Of a stretch of 64,000 bases of DNA, positions 35,217 through 48,542 are shown piece by piece. Each line of letters begins with the position of its first letter. The first letter of the stretch is position 1. Made by a program: the position numbers and the translations under genes. The stretch is from Clarireedia homoeocarpa (Eukaryota; Ascomycota; Leotiomycetes; Helotiales; Rutstroemiaceae), in contig LNKV01000052.1 in the NCBI GenBank assembly GCA_001465935.1, positions 62,001 through 126,000 on the forward strand. Reading direction: 5' to 3'. Below the pieces are notes generated by a model, which worked only from the letters and a program-made list of their open reading frames with translations, was not told the origin of the DNA and did no database searches.

Positions 35217-36965
35217 TTACCTCTTAACAGCCTTCTCAGGCTTCTTTTCATATTTCTTACACCACTTCGCCCAGCTCTTCGCCCCTTTCTTCGTCACTCC
35301 CTCCAAATCATCCCGCATCTCCCGTTCTTGCCACTGCGCATCCTCCCACCCTTTTCCTCGTTGCACACTCTCCCAACCCATCGCCCGCAGCACCTCTCCC
35401 TCCGTAGGCGGCACGCCCGCGCTTGCGAACCGGGCTGGATCCCGCTTATGACACATTTCCGCTACGTATCTTTCTAGTACTTTCATGTTCTCCATCTCTT
35501 TGAATCGGAGATGTAGTTCTTTGTCTGAGGGAGGTGTTGCTCTTGTTTTTGAATTTGTGCTGCTGGAGGGGAGGGCAAAATGGGAGGGAGAGAGACGACG
35601 GAGTAGGGAACGGGAAACGAGATAGCCGCGAATGCAGGAGTAGAACCAGATAAGATCGATCTCGAAGAGTCCGCCGAAGGGCCAGATGACTGCGGCAAAA
35701 GTGTCGATTATGAGGCTGGGCGCTAGGAGCGCGCTGGAGATGAGGGTGTGGGTTAGGGCGCGGTGGCGGGTGACGAGAATTTGGTGGGTGAATTGTTGGG
35801 GGAGGGAAAGGGGGGGCGAAGGGGATGATTTGTGCGAAGTGAGAGAGGAGGGTGTGGTGTTTAGCGAGGCGGGAGCGGAGGGAGAGAGAGAAGCTGTAGG
35901 AGAAGATGCGGATGATGAGAGAGGTGGATGGAGAAGGAGGAGTGTTTGCACTTCTGTTAGAACGAATTAGTAAAAATAAAGACAGTGAATGAGTTAAGAT
36001 TAAGGGAGAATCTAACGGCACGAAACACACCTTTTCTCGGAACTCGATTGAGGAATGTTATATCGGTTGATTTTATAGCAGCCGTGGCCCAGACTATACC
36101 GCGCATGGTTTTGCTGTGAAGGCCCTTGAGACTCAAAGTTTTGCCTTCGTACGTCTTGGCCTTTTTGATCTACGAGGTTTTAGTTCTGCAATCTCGTGGG
36201 CATAAAGGGCCTTGCGCGGTTGGGACGAAGAACTTACCTCTTGCTGCCAATATCTCTTAGCTTTACTCCTCTTTCCTTCTTTCACTCCTTCAGCGGGTTT
36301 GAGTAAGTGTGGTGCAGGTGGGGTGTAGATGAGGAAGCGCTGGGAATGTTTGGTTAGGTTCGTTGACTTTAGCTGCGAAATGAGAAACAAACTTGAGGCA
36401 TATCATCCGGTGCAGCGATGGGTTTGGGGAGGGGAATGAAATACACAATCATCTTGTGGGAGTCACGTGTGTAGTGGAATTCATTCGGTTTGTTGCCCGA
36501 CGGCGGAGTTCGCAATGGTGGACCTCTGGACCATTGATTTGGACCTGGTTTTCGTGGTGGAAGATCCGGCGCGTTTGGTGTTGTGCTCGTAGTGGTGGTA
36601 GGAATCGGTCGAGGCGGAACTTCTGGTGCAGGTGTAGGTGCTGGCCGGGTAATCGGTCGAGGCGGAACTTCTGGCGCAGCTGGAGGTGCTGGCTGGGTGA
36701 AGCCAGACTCGTTGTAGATTCCTGGTCTACTATCTGGGAGTGGTAGTGGTGTGTCCGTCCCCGTTCGAACGGAATTCCTCACTATGGAATAATTCTCAGG
36801 TGTTCGTTCGTCTTCCACCGTTGGATTTGGAGGCGTTTTGCTCGGTAATTTCGGTGGTTGCTCCTTGACTACTACATGCTTAGTTGGTACTTCTATCGGC
36901 TCCGCTGGGAGTTCGTAAGCAATTGCTGGAAGAGTAAGTTGCGACATTTTCTGTCTTGCTGCCAT
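35217..36965 (-). CDS. Proline-rich protein with hydrophobic C-terminal segment
   Basis: Minus-strand exons 36965-36393, 36339-36238, 36169-36031 and 35953-35217 give 516 aa. The introns (53, 68 and 77 nt) have GT-AG ends, and the first contains CCTAAC. The N-terminal part is Pro-rich with repeated EVPPRPI, which suits binding to SH3 domains. The middle (KRYWQQE joined to IKKAKTYEGKTLSLKG, then WATAAIKSTDITFLNRVP) crosses two splice sites and is continuous in sense. The C-terminal half has TLISSALLAPSLIIDTFA followed by VIWPFGGLFEIDLIWFYSCI, probably membrane-embedded or buried, then a charged tail ending in AKSWAKWCKKYEKK. I believe it belongs to a conserved ascomycete family without known function. 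Unspliced, it would look like two separate genes; the joined model is better supported. Confidence 0.7.
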
Positions 36966-39386
36966 TGAACCCAGAAGTAGATAGAAAAAGAAATTTACGA
37001 TTGAAAAGAAATCTGACTTTTCACGTCCGCTCCCGCTGAATTTGAAGATTAGAGAGTCGTTTCATCGTGGACTAGCCCATGATGCGTCGTGAATGTTACG
37101 CAGTGATCTAAAAAGGGGTATCCTAGTTTGAGGTTAATGCATAGGAAAATTGTCATCTCAACTTTGAATATGACTGGAAAGCTGCGTTAAATGCATTGAT
37201 TGAATTACAGTCGTATTATTACTGTCCTCATTTTTGGGTTCATCTCATCTGTGTCTTCGATGCGCAGAGGTAGCGAACGAAATGTTATGATCACGTGTGT
37301 AGAAATATCTACGTGACAAAGTCTCTGTGATTTGCTGTTACAGTATAGAATAAATGTTGCTGAAGGACTTGGTTGACACACAAATTTTAGCCATATCGAA
37401 AAATTTTCTATAAGGTGGATGTATGATGTTCGATATAGTTGCCAAAACCTTCAACCTTTCTCGAGACTCATGTTGGAGGAGGGGCAACTGCATTCGACAA
37501 TAACCATGTGTATAACCGCACTGTCGCTCGTAATTAGCTAAGGATCGCTTACTGGGCAATAGTGCGTGGCTGAGAGTATACTGGCGATAAAAGTAAAATA
37601 TAATTATTCCCTCGGCTGGGTGTAGATAACTGGCCGTCGATTATTCCCATAAGCCATCTCAAGCCTCACAGAATTCTTAAGCTCTCTAGAGCCTCGGCCA
37701 GGTTTTGTTTCCCAAAAGTTGGCTTCTAGGTCTTCTCGTCAGTCTTCTTAGCATGTGAGACTGCAATGGTGTGCTCTCAAAGTTTCGTGAAGTTGGCAGT
37801 GATGCCCCGTGACCTTTTCCTATTCTTTCCCCCCTTTCCTCTGCTATTGTGAAAGCGGGAATGGAGGGGGAGTATAGGACGGATGCAATGTTACCCGGAT
37901 CCGGTCCTCATATATATATATATATATATCTCGGACATAACCATCAAAGACCGACCTTTTTATGGAAAACCACCAACTTTCCACAATTGCGTGGGCAGTC
38001 CCGGTTCCACGACTTTTTCCAGCTTCTGTACATTCAGCTCACCAAATCAGATGTACGCATTGACGGTCTTACATAAGCAAACCTGCCAAAAACTGGTGGA
38101 AGCGAAAGTTTATTGACGTAGCACGCGTAGCTGCTTTCAGACTACTCGAGTAACATGGCAATTTGAAGGGATTTATATCCTCAAGATGTGGCAATTTTGA
38201 TGGTCCTGGCATGCTCCATAGCATCCAAATCGAAGAATGATGGAAATATGGCATTTTCCCGATCTGGGGAATCCCCTCAATGGCTTAACCCCGGGTTTCA
38301 CATAGGTGTGGTTTTGGCTCAAATTCGGGATTCGCATGGAGGTGGATCCACAGATCGTACATCTCACATACGTCCTTGGATCTCTATGCGTTCATTTCTT
38401 TTCGTTCTTCTAGAACATCAAGTCTCACATGCCCTCATCTGTCTGCCGGCCACGGGGGAGCAAGATGGACGGATATTCCGCCGAGTTTCGCCAGTCAATT
38501 CACATCCGTGTACAATCTTATGAAGAGCGGAATTTCAGAGGGCAAAACAAGATTGTCCGGCCGGGTTTTATGAACGCTATCAAGTTTCCTCTCACCGCAA
38601 TACTCATATTCATATGTCTTGCATCGCAAACAAATCGATGTCCGTCTGTTGAGTTTTAAGGCAGTGTTACGGAATCTCTTAGAAATTGATAAGATCCGAA
38701 TTCCCGCTCATACGGATCCGGAAGAGTGAAGGCCCTGAAAGGATGAGATAGATGGCAGATCTTGCCCCACCCACCCCATGCTCGACCCTCTTTTCACACG
38801 GCTGGATGCGAGCCTGCGGCTGATGTGGGTGCTTTCGAGTTCGTATTTCGTCATAATACGGTATGGATTTGTGCCTAGTGGCATAACCATCTAATTTGTA
38901 TTACGACTTGTTTTTAATCCTTTTGGGATGATGTTGTCTATCATCTGGACTACATTAGTGAGATCGGGTATTCATTCCCATCTTCCTTCCCTTGGCAACA
39001 TTCTAGCTTCAGTGGCTGGCTTATGCAAGCGGACGTAAAGGAAAATCTCATTTGTCCCGTGGTTCCTGGTCTCCGTCATTCCGTGCATGGCTTTGAACTA
39101 CTCATCCGCCGATGAACCAGCCAAACGTCAAAGTCGGCCAACGCTAATATCCATCATTATTTACCAATATCATTGATTGTTCCCCAACTCTGAGGGTTCT
39201 TTGCAAAGTCGAAAAACATACTAATTCTAATCTCGGCTTGAGCGCATCTTCTCGGAATTTGGTCGGAGCTGTAATCTGAACCAAATAGCGCATAAGAATA
39301 AACTTGATTGTTTTGAACCATTCCAATCATCGTATTTCCGTCTATCGTCATCACACACCAAACTTCACGACATTACCAGAGCCAAC
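36966..39386. other. Divergent intergenic region upstream of ABC gene
   Basis: This region holds the promoters of the minus-strand gene ending at 36965 and of the ABC transporter starting at 39387. A TA microsatellite lies at 37911-37929. No gene is supported; open frames around 38188-38659 are short and unrecognised. Confidence 0.6.
37911..37929. repeat. TA dinucleotide microsatellite
   Basis: A 19-bp run of alternating T and A. Confidence 0.9.
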
Positions 39387-42300
39387 ATGGCTTCTGATGA
39401 GCGTCATGAGTACTTCCCGGAGAGAACCGAAAACATCCTTCACGATGATATAGAGAGAGAGGACTATCACGAAAAGTTATCGCACCAATCAAACCCATCA
39501 ACATCAGATGGCTCTACAGCTTATCAGGACCAATTATACCGGGCACAAACCAATGAATCTGTTCGAAGAGAGCGATTCGAGCCAATCAGAGCCGGCGATC
39601 GAGAACAATTGCAGCGAATCGCTTCGCAATTTGGAGGCTCTCAGATCAGTCGAACTCTTACGAATGCTGACCTGGAGAGACGGGATACCTTGGCCGGTGT
39701 CGAGCTGGGAGATCCGGTCTTGGACCCCAGTTCAAGTGAGTTTGATGTGTATAAATGGTGTAGAATGTAAGTTGATCATGTTTAATGATACTGAACCCAA
39801 CATGCTGACAACTATTGAAAAGGATGATGAGATTGGCCGATGAGAATAATGTCATTCAAAGACGTGCTGGGATTGTTTTCAAGAAGCTCAAAGTTTGCGG
39901 GTCAGGATCGGCAATTAACATCCAGAAGGATGTCGCATCACTATTAATGGCACCTCTAAGATTTCGGGAATTCTTCGGCAAAGGCCCAGAGAAGACTATC
40001 CTGAACGATTTCAATGGTGTTTTGAGGCCAGGAGAGATGCTGGTAGTGCTTGGACGTCCTGGTTCGGGATGCAGTACTCTCCTTAAGACACTAACCGGAG
40101 AACTCCACGGACTGAATATGAAAGAACAATCGATGATCCATTACAATGGTATCACCCAGAAACAGATGCTTAAACAGTTCCGAGGCGAAATTGTGTACAA
40201 CCAAGAAGTCGATAAACATTTTCCGCACTTGACAGTTGGAGAAACCCTAGAGTTTGCTGCACGTTGCCGTACCTCTCAACAAAGACTTGTGGATGAAGTT
40301 GATCGAGAATCATGGGCGAAGCACATGGCGCAGGTGGTGATGGCAGTCTTTGGTTTATCACATACGTACAATACCAAAGTTGGAAATGACTTCGTTCGGG
40401 GTGTGTCAGGAGGAGAAAGAAAGCGTGTAAGTATTGCAGAAATGGCTTTGGCTGGATCTCCAATCGCTGCTTGGGACAACTCCACTCGTGGTTTGGATGC
40501 AGCAACAGCACTTGAAGTACGTTAAGTCCATCAGATAATCACGTGTATGGACACCAGCTAACGCGTAGGCTAGTTTACCAAGTCTTTACGTATGACTGCC
40601 AACCTGGCTGGCTCTTGCCATTTAGTTGCTATTTACCAAGCTTCTCAAGCTATCTACGACGAGTTCGATAAGGCTGTCGTACTTTACGAAGGTCGACAAA
40701 TATACTTTGGTCCATGCGATGCTGCTAAACAATACTTCGTTGATATGGGCTATGAATGTCCTAGTCGTCAGACCACCGGTGATTTCCTTACTTCGGTGAC
40801 GAATCCTTCTGAGCGAAAGGTCCGTCCAGGGTTCGAGAAGAAGGTTCCTAGGACACCAGACGAGTTCGAAAAGTATTTTAAGGATTCAGCCATCTTCAAA
40901 TATATGATGAGCGAAATGAAAGCACACGAGGAGGAATTTCCAATGTGTGGGAAGACACTGGAGGAATTCAAAGCCAGTCGAAAAGGTATGCAAGCAAAGC
41001 ATCAGAGACCTGAATCTCCTTACACTATCAGTATTCCAATGCAAGTTAAATACTGTACGAGGCGAGCTTATCAGCGCCTGATAAATGACAAGACTTCAAC
41101 GGTTACGACCATCATTGGCCAAATTGTCATGGCTTTGATTATCGGTTCTATCTTCTATAACACTCCGAACAACACCGCCAGCTTTTTCCAAAAAGGAGGC
41201 GTCTTGTTTTTTGCCGTTTTGCTTAACGCTCTTATCGCCATTTCTGAAATCAATAATTTATACTCACAACGGCCTATCGTCGAGAAGCAGGCTTCTTATG
41301 CATTTTATCACCCTTTCACGGAAGCTTTAGCAGGCATTGTCATGGACATACCTGTTAAATTTATGATTGCAACTTGTTTCAACATCATTCTATACTTCTT
41401 GTCTGGTCTGAAGAGAGAAGCCTCTGCTTTCTTCATCTTCTTTCTGTTCAACTTCGTTGCAATATTGACTGTAAGTAGTTCTATGGGCGCCCTCGACGTT
41501 TAACTCATTAAATGTTATTCGCATAAATGGTCGGCACTAACTTATATGTTACAGATGAGCCAGATTTACCGCAGCATCGCCGCATCCACGAAGACCGTCG
41601 CTCAAGCCCTTGCCATTGCTGGTGTCATTACTCTAGCTATTGTTATTTACACTGGTTTCGTCATTCCCAGACCACTTATGCACCCATGGTTCAAATGGAT
41701 ATCTTGGATCAATCCGGTCGCGTATGCCTTTGAAGCTTTGTTTGTCAACGAGCTCCATGGCTCACTCTTTGACTGCTCGACTTTGGTGCCAACGGGTCCT
41801 GGCTACACACAAACTGGAAATACATTTATCTGCAGCGTGGCGGGTGCTGTTGTTGGTCAGACTAGAGTCAGTGGTGACGACTACCTGAACGCTCAATTCC
41901 AATATTCATACTCACACATTTGGAGGAATCTGGGATTCATGTTTGCGTTCATGATCTTCTTCCTAGCATTGTATCTATTCGCAACCGAATTCAATGCATC
42001 AACCGATAGCACTGCTGAAGTCTTGGTCTTCCGCCGAGGCCACGTACCAGAAGAACTAGCTGCTGCTGAGCGTGCTGCGAAGAATGATGAAGAAGCTCCG
42101 ATAGGCGCTGCTTCCACCGATGCTGTCAAAGATGAGGATGCTGACAGGAAGCAAGATGAAAATATTCAGGCACTAGCACCGCAAAAAGATGTTTTTACAT
42201 GGAAAAATGTTTGTTATGACATTAAGATCAAGGATGCTGACCGCCGCTTACTCGACAACGTCTCAGGTTGGGTCAAACCAGGAACTCTGACTGCACTGAT

Positions 42301-44325
42301 GGGTGTCTCTGGAGCCGGGAAAACCACCCTTTTGGATGTTTTAGCTCAACGTGTTTCTATGGGTGTCGTTACTGGTGATATGTTGGTCAGCGGCAGACCT
42401 TTGAATGCCTCTTTTCAGAGAAAAACAGGATATGTGCAACAGCAGGATTTGCATCTCGAAACCACTACCGTGCGAGAAGCACTTCGGTTCTCGGCATTGT
42501 TACGTCAACCAAAATCTGTCTCTAAGAAGGAAAAGTTCGATTTTGTTGAGGATGTCATTAAGATGTTGAACATGGAAGATTTCGCAGAGGCTGTTGTTGG
42601 TGTTCCAGGTGAAGGTCTTAACGTTGAGCAGCGAAAATTGCTTACTATTGGCGTCGAACTGGCTGCCAAGCCTGCTCTACTTCTATTTTTAGACGAGCCT
42701 ACCTCTGGGTTAGATTCGCAATCCTCGTGGGCTATCGTTTCTTTCTTGAGGAAATTGGCAGATAATGGACAAGCTGTCTTGGCAACTATCCATCAGCCCA
42801 GTGCCATCTTATTCCAGGAATTTGATCGTCTGCTGTTCTTGGCTAAGGGTGGAAAGACTGTCTATTTTGGTGATATTGGCAAGAACTCGGAAATTTTATT
42901 GAACTATTTTGAGTCTCACGGAGCTGATAGGTGCGGAGAGAATGACAATCCTGCAGAATATATGTTGACAATGGTCGGTGCTGGAGCACAAGGCAAATCT
43001 TCCAAGGATTGGTAATTATCTGAATGCTCGCAATAATTTTACATATGACTAACAGTCACTTAGGCACGAAGTATGGAAAAACAGTGAAGAAGCTAAAGGT
43101 GTTCAAACCGAATTATCGCGCATCCAACAAGAAATGGGCAACAGATCAGCACCAGGTGATGAGGGATCACACGATGAATTTGCCATGCCATTCATGTCGC
43201 AACTTATCGAGGTTACCAAAAGAGTTTTTCAACAGTACTGGAGAACGCCCGGTTACATCTACTCCAAACTTCTTCTAGGTGTAGCATCTGCTCTGTTTAT
43301 TGGTTTCTCTTTCTTCCACGCCGACCCCTCGCAACAAGGTCTTCAAGACGTCATCTTCTCCATCTTCATGATTACGACAATCTTCACAACACTTGTGCAG
43401 CAAATCATGCCTCGCTTTATTACGCAAAGAGATCTCTACGAAGTTCGTGAAAGACCCTCGAAGTCCTACAGTTGGAAAGCTTTCCTCATCGCCAACATCG
43501 TTGTCGAAATTCCTTATCAAATCCTTCTTGGTATTATGGTCTTCGCATCCTACTTCTACCCAATCTATACGCACAACGGCATCCCACCATCTGCACGCCA
43601 AGGGCTTATCCTCCTCCTACTCATACAGTTCTTCGTCTTCGCCAGTACTTTCGCTCACATGCTTATTTCTGCTCTTCCCGACGCGGAAACCGCAGGAAAC
43701 ATTGCTACTTTGATGTTCTCGCTCACCCTAACCTTCAACGGTGTCTTCCAACCTCCTCAAGCCCTTCCTGGTTTCTGGATTTTCATGTACCGTGTCTCAC
43801 CCTTGACTTGTAAGTTTCACTGCCCCACTTCTACCAAAATGACAGAATTAACATATTCCAGATCTTGTCTCAGCCATTGCATCTACCGGTCTTTCCGGTC
43901 GCCAAGTCATCTGCGCCGACAAAGAACTCGCCGTCATGCAACCCCCATCCGCCCAAACCTGCGGGGCATACCTGAACTCCTACGCTACTGCTGCCGGTGG
44001 CTCCATCTACAATCCTGAAGCCACATCAGACTGCCAGTACTGTTCCGCGTCCAACGCAGATCAATTTTTGTCGTCCGTCGCAATTAATTACAACACACGC
44101 TGGAGAGACTACGGGATTGGGTTCGCGTACATCGTGTTTAATGTCTTCATGGCTGTGCTGTTGTACTATCTCATCAGAGTGAGAAAGAGCAGTGGAAAGA
44201 GTACGAAGGAGAAGATGGGGTTCTTGGGAAAGCTGTTCAAGAGAGATGCAAATAAGGATAATATGAAGAATACTCAAGTGAAGAAGGAGGCGCCGTTGGC
44301 GAAGGGAGAGAATACTGCAAACTAA
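39387..44325 (+). CDS. PDR-type ABC transporter (ABC-G, full size)
   Basis: Six exons (39387-39766, 39823-40516, 40574-41470, 41555-43011, 43064-43809, 43862-44325) give 1545 aa. The order is NBD1-TMD1-NBD2-TMD2. NBD1 has the Walker A variant GRPGSGCST (Cys where Lys is usual, near residue 204), the signature VSGGERKRVS and Walker B AAWDNSTRGLD. NBD2 has the canonical GVSGAGKTT (near 906), a degenerate signature LNVEQRKLL and FLDEPTSGLDS. This complementary asymmetry is standard for fungal pleiotropic drug resistance pumps of the Cdr/Pdr5/AtrB group. Membrane segments follow each NBD (for example TVTTIIGQIVMALIIGSIFY). The third exon start was chosen at TTTACC because the next possible AG upstream leads to a stop. 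It should export xenobiotics or plant antimicrobials at the plasma membrane; the substrate is unknown. Confidence 0.95.
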
Positions 44326-44944
44326 TTGAGCGGGTGAATCGGGTGGTTGGTCATCCTTTTCTTGTCTATACTTCTTTTGATCAGAAGCCATGATGGATTA
44401 TGGTTATGTCATTTTAATGCTGGATGGTTGGACGGCAATTCGATGTAAACATGTTCAGCGGGGCACTTTTACGGCGTCTTATTTGTACTGATATATCGTA
44501 TTGATTGTATATTTTAATTACAAATCAAAAGTTACGTCCAAGTTCATTCTTCTTTCATGCAGCTACTCGTCACCGGGAATGTCTTGCGGCAAGTAAATTA
44601 CTCTGATACTGAGTTCCTGAATGTGACTTCTACATTTTCAGGCTTGCAAGAACGATCTGCAATTACTACTCCCCAGCACCCGCTCGAATGTAGCTACAAT
44701 ATGAGGTACCAGTAGATCTTCGCAGATATTGCATGGGTGCCACATGCCAATCTCCACAAATTAGCGTTAAGGTTACTGTAGCGTTTCCCCACACCAGGCT
44801 AGAGACTCTCAACGTCAACCGCAAATGACCTCGATGCTGTAGAAAAACTTGACACCCCCCTTTTATTGACATACAGTTTCCAAATCCAGTCATAACACTA
44901 GTTCACGCCTTTTCTCAACTAATTTCTTTTCCCCCGCTAAAATC
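44326..44944. other. Intergenic spacer
   Basis: This is the terminator side of the ABC gene and the promoter of the methyltransferase gene, both on the plus strand. Nothing else seen. Confidence 0.7.
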
Positions 44945-45670
44945 ATGATATCCACCATATCCGCCCCTCAAACCTTCCTCGCAGCCGCAATAGCAACCTC
45001 CACGCTCGGAACCTTTATCGCACTCTCCCCTCCCAACAAAAACCCCAATTGTGCTCCTCCCACTGGCGACTCTCTCCGGCATCTCAACCTCACCGGCACC
45101 GCTTTCCGCACCCTGGTTTTCGTTCCCCTCGGTCTGCTTTCCGTTCAAACATGTTCCCTTATCCTCTCTTATCCTCACTTCCCCTCCTCCCTTCAGTCTC
45201 TCCTCCTCAACCCCGATCATACAATCAACCCGTCTCTCCTAACTCCCAGCCCCTCAACTCTTCTTCCCCTCTCCCTAATTTTCTTCATCGGCGTCCCCCT
45301 CCGCCTAATCTCCTACGCGTCACTCGGAAAGAACTTCACGTTCACGTTGAGTAAACCGGATGGGCTGAAGACGGGGGGTATTTACAGATGGGTACAGCAT
45401 CCGAGTTATATGGGAATGGTGGCGTTGGCGGTGGGGAATGCGGGGTTATTTGCTCGGACGGATGGGGTATTGGCAGCATGGGTACCACGAGCTTGGACGG
45501 GGTTGTTCGAGGGCCTAGTGAAGGGTTTGGCGCCGTTGGCGGTGGGAACTTTTGGTTGGGCATTGTGGATTCGGGTGAGGCAGGAGGAGGAGATGTTGAG
45601 AGAGGTGTTTGGAAAAGAGTGGGAGGTGTGGCATAGGAAGACTGCGAGGTTTATACCTGGGGTTTTTTAA
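44945..45670 (+). CDS. ICMT-like membrane methyltransferase
   Basis: An intronless 241-aa frame with four or five hydrophobic segments (TFLAAAIATSTLGTFIAL, TLVFVPLGLLS, LLPLSLIFFIGVPLRLI and later ones). The C-terminal half carries the signature of the isoprenylcysteine carboxyl methyltransferase / phospholipid methyltransferase fold: GIYRWVQHPSYMGMV (RxxQHPxYxG) and the end EEEMLREVFGKEWEVWHRKT followed by a proline. This region binds S-adenosylmethionine in the family. It is similar in length to Ste14-type enzymes, but the N-terminal part differs, so the substrate (prenylcysteine, lipid or another) cannot be said. The stop is 44 bases before a strong AT-rich stretch. It follows the ABC gene on the same strand with 619 bp between. 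Confidence 0.75.
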   Translation: MISTISAPQTFLAAAIATSTLGTFIALSPPNKNPNCAPPTGDSLRHLNLTGTAFRTLVFVPLGLLSVQTCSLILSYPHFPSSLQSLLLNPDHTINPSLLTPSPSTLLPLSLIFFIGVPLRLISYASLGKNFTFTLSKPDGLKTGGIYRWVQHPSYMGMVALAVGNAGLFARTDGVLAAWVPRAWTGLFEGLVKGLAPLAVGTFGWALWIRVRQEEEMLREVFGKEWEVWHRKTARFIPGVF

Positions 45671-46258
45671 GAAGATATTAGATGGGCTCTCATATTTTAT
45701 AAAGCTCGTGCTATAGCTGAACATCCTGTTGATTTAGGATCGGTTTTGAGGTGGGCGAGAAGGTAAGCCACGTGACCTTGTGCTACTGGACGTCGAAGAA
45801 GTACTGTAGTGGAAGCTAACAAATTCATTTACTAGAATAGGAGTTAACCACATTCTCATCATTGTAGGAGGAAATTTGATGTAAGATATCAATCGAAACT
45901 ACACGAAAAGTTCGCCATTGGAATATTTTCCTTGAGTCTGACCAGCTTCAAACGGACGACAATACACGGTTCAAAAAGATGGATGGGCGACCTGCCAAGA
46001 TATGCCATGCTGGGAAACATCTATTTGGTTCGGATGTGTATGGTGACTGGAGATGTCGACAAGAAAGCAGTACTTATCAGTGAATGTATATGTTTGTCTT
46101 GTCTTGGCTGTGTAGGCCATGTGTATTACATCCCATTAGCTGATTAATTAGTCGATGGCGATTCACTGTTCTTATTTTTTTCTCGCACCTACAAGCTTTC
46201 TGACAATTCACAACACCGGAAAACTTCAATACAGCACTTCTAACGTGTCGATCCAATC
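45671..46258. other. Intergenic spacer
   Basis: No gene seen; the region contains the probable promoter of the gene at 46259. Confidence 0.65.
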
Positions 46259-47834
46259 ATGAGTATCGAATCGACACCGGCGACAATGTCTGCTCTTTCT
46301 ACCATAGGAGAATTCGGCACATTTCCGTGGGAGATTCGTCAAGAGATCTATAAATATCTTCTCATCAATCCAATACTTGCAACTGAAGAGGCATTGGAAG
46401 AGAATGTTGTTTATGGCCTTGGTCCTGCTATCCTACGCACATGTCGCCAAATCTATACAGAGGCGTCTGAAGTTTTATACTCGCAGGTCTTCATCTCGCA
46501 TTGTGGTAGGATCAAATTTAAATACCGTCCGCCATACCCACAAACCCCTTTCTCGCGAAAGGTTCCACATTTCAATGAAACCGTCAGATGGAAAATTGAC
46601 CCAATTTTTCGCATACTGGCGATGGGAAAAGTCCGGCGTTGGAAAGTATTACTAGATGGGGAGATATACAGCGCTGGTTCAATTAGTCAGCTAACGGACT
46701 TTTGCCAAGCGGTGTGTAGAGCTGCGCCAAAGAGAATCGATGTTTATATTAGGAGATACTTCCTGTTCGCGCATAACGTTTTGTTTCAGCCATCAAACTT
46801 CGGGACTCCGTCCGAAACCCTGGGACCTCTATCTATGTTAAGAAATGTCGGGTTATTGACAGTCCGAAACTACTTTTTAGAGATGGATAAGTGTGATCTT
46901 ACGGGGTTTTTGAGAAACCGCCATGATTGGATTTACGAAGCCATTGAACCAGGCCGAGCGCTCACAAGAACCTTGAAAACTTTGGCGGAGGGTGACAGAC
47001 CAGTTGAGAGGTGAGATCCTATAGGCCCTTACTGCGAGTACTTTGGCTGACTTTGGTAGGACTTGGGAGATGAATCGACTTTTACAAAAACTGGCACGTG
47101 CATTTGAACGATATGTTCCTCACAAACTCACAATGGCCGGTGAACGTCTAGGGCAATACACTTACTACTATTTTGTAGCAGACGAACTCAAGCGCTTAGG
47201 TCATGGAGAATTCTGCCGAACCAAATCCACAAACCCATATATTCAGGGTCATAACCTCTTGGAGAATGAGATGGAGATGGCGTCCACGTGTGCGAACGAC
47301 CTGAACTCTGCGGGTTTCAAACGTCACCGAAAGCAGATCGTTGAACATCTCCAACGACACTACCGTCGCATAGTCACAGCTGCCGAAACCTTGAATGATT
47401 ATCTCCCAAAAATAAATATTAGTTTTATCGATTCGTTGACTACAATGCACGAACGTAAGCGTTGTGCCGCACCGTTGCTTATTTTGATCGAACACTACGC
47501 AGCGTCATTTGACCGCGAGCAGACACTGGGAACCCAGGTAGAATTCCGGCTTCAGAAGGAAAGATTTGACTTGGTGTATGGAAGTATGCGTAGGGAGGTA
47601 TTGTTGGCGAAATTGAGAAGTATGTTCGAGAATGACAATTATGCTGGCTTTGGTACGACTGTTATTGAAGTAATGAAAGATATGGACTCACAACTTCGGG
47701 AAATAAAAGAAGCTTGGGAGAACCTGTTCAGTCTGGATGTGTATGACGAGAGATGTTGTGATGTCGATTTCGGTGACTGTACAGTCAACTTCAACAAATC
47801 CGAAATGATGCTCAACATAGATGATATTGTATGA
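46259..47834 (+). CDS. F-box-like fungal protein
   Basis: Exons 46259-47010 and 47060-47834 give 508 aa; the 49-nt intron joins AG to G. Near the N-terminus, FGTFPWEIRQEIYKYLLI followed by AILRTCRQIYTEASEVLYSQ is the pattern of the F-box-like/2EXR group of ascomycete proteins (xLPxEIRxxIYxxLL and ILRxCRQIxxEAxxxLY). The rest is mixed helix-rich sequence with no second domain that I recognise; the C-terminus is acidic (DVDFGDCTVNF and onward). Such proteins are many in Pezizomycotina and mostly uncharacterised; a few act as SCF substrate receptors. A Met nine residues downstream (MSALSTIGEF) could also be the start. Confidence 0.75.
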
Positions 47835-48542
47835 ATACCGATATTGAATTGATCAGCGGGAGAGGGATAGCGAGATGGAGAAGTTGAGAATAGAAGAGAG
47901 GATCAATAACAGGCTTCCAACGTGAGCTTATTGAGCCATTACTGCACTGAATATGACTACCTTAGATAAAACTACTCGACGATCTCACATAATAAAAGCC
48001 ATCTCGCTTTGAGTCTGATAAAATCCAGAGAGAGTAATGTAACGCTTGTAAGCAATACTCCACAGAATACAAACAAAAACCCAGAGCCAACCAGATGTTG
48101 CTGTGAAATGACAAGCTTGCTCTTGAACCGCATCACTTCAATCTTTACCATCCCGTATTTAGAACATACAAATATCTTACCGAACAGTTTTGTGGAGATT
48201 TAAATGTATGGAGTGATCATCATGTTTTCGAAGATCTAGAGTAAGTCGTCGACGGTGGTGAATACATCGGCAAGGAATAACAAATATTCCGGAAGACTTA
48301 GTTCTAGAACCACTGAATTATCTATTTCTGCCAATCAGACCGTCGCTCCTAAATTCAGTTCTACCTCAAAACCCCGGATTATAGAAGGCTGTACAATCTC
48401 CAGCCTCGTCAAGCAAATTCCACAACACCCTCAATCTATACGAATATAATCTGCCACAACATTCTACACCACACAATAGCTTCCAATATCAATTACTCAC
48501 AGCAGTAGCTATGCGATCAAACCATCCACCTCAAAACCAATC
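47835..48542. other. Intergenic spacer
   Basis: No gene seen. The last 100 bases are CA/CT-rich leader of the PIG-P gene. Confidence 0.65.

Noticed and set aside
35217..36106. Separate gene for the C-terminal half of the 35217-36965 model, possibly a mitochondrial K+/H+ exchange-related protein
   Set aside because: Good splice signals and continuous sense join it to the upstream exons, and the hallmark order of that mitochondrial family is not visible.
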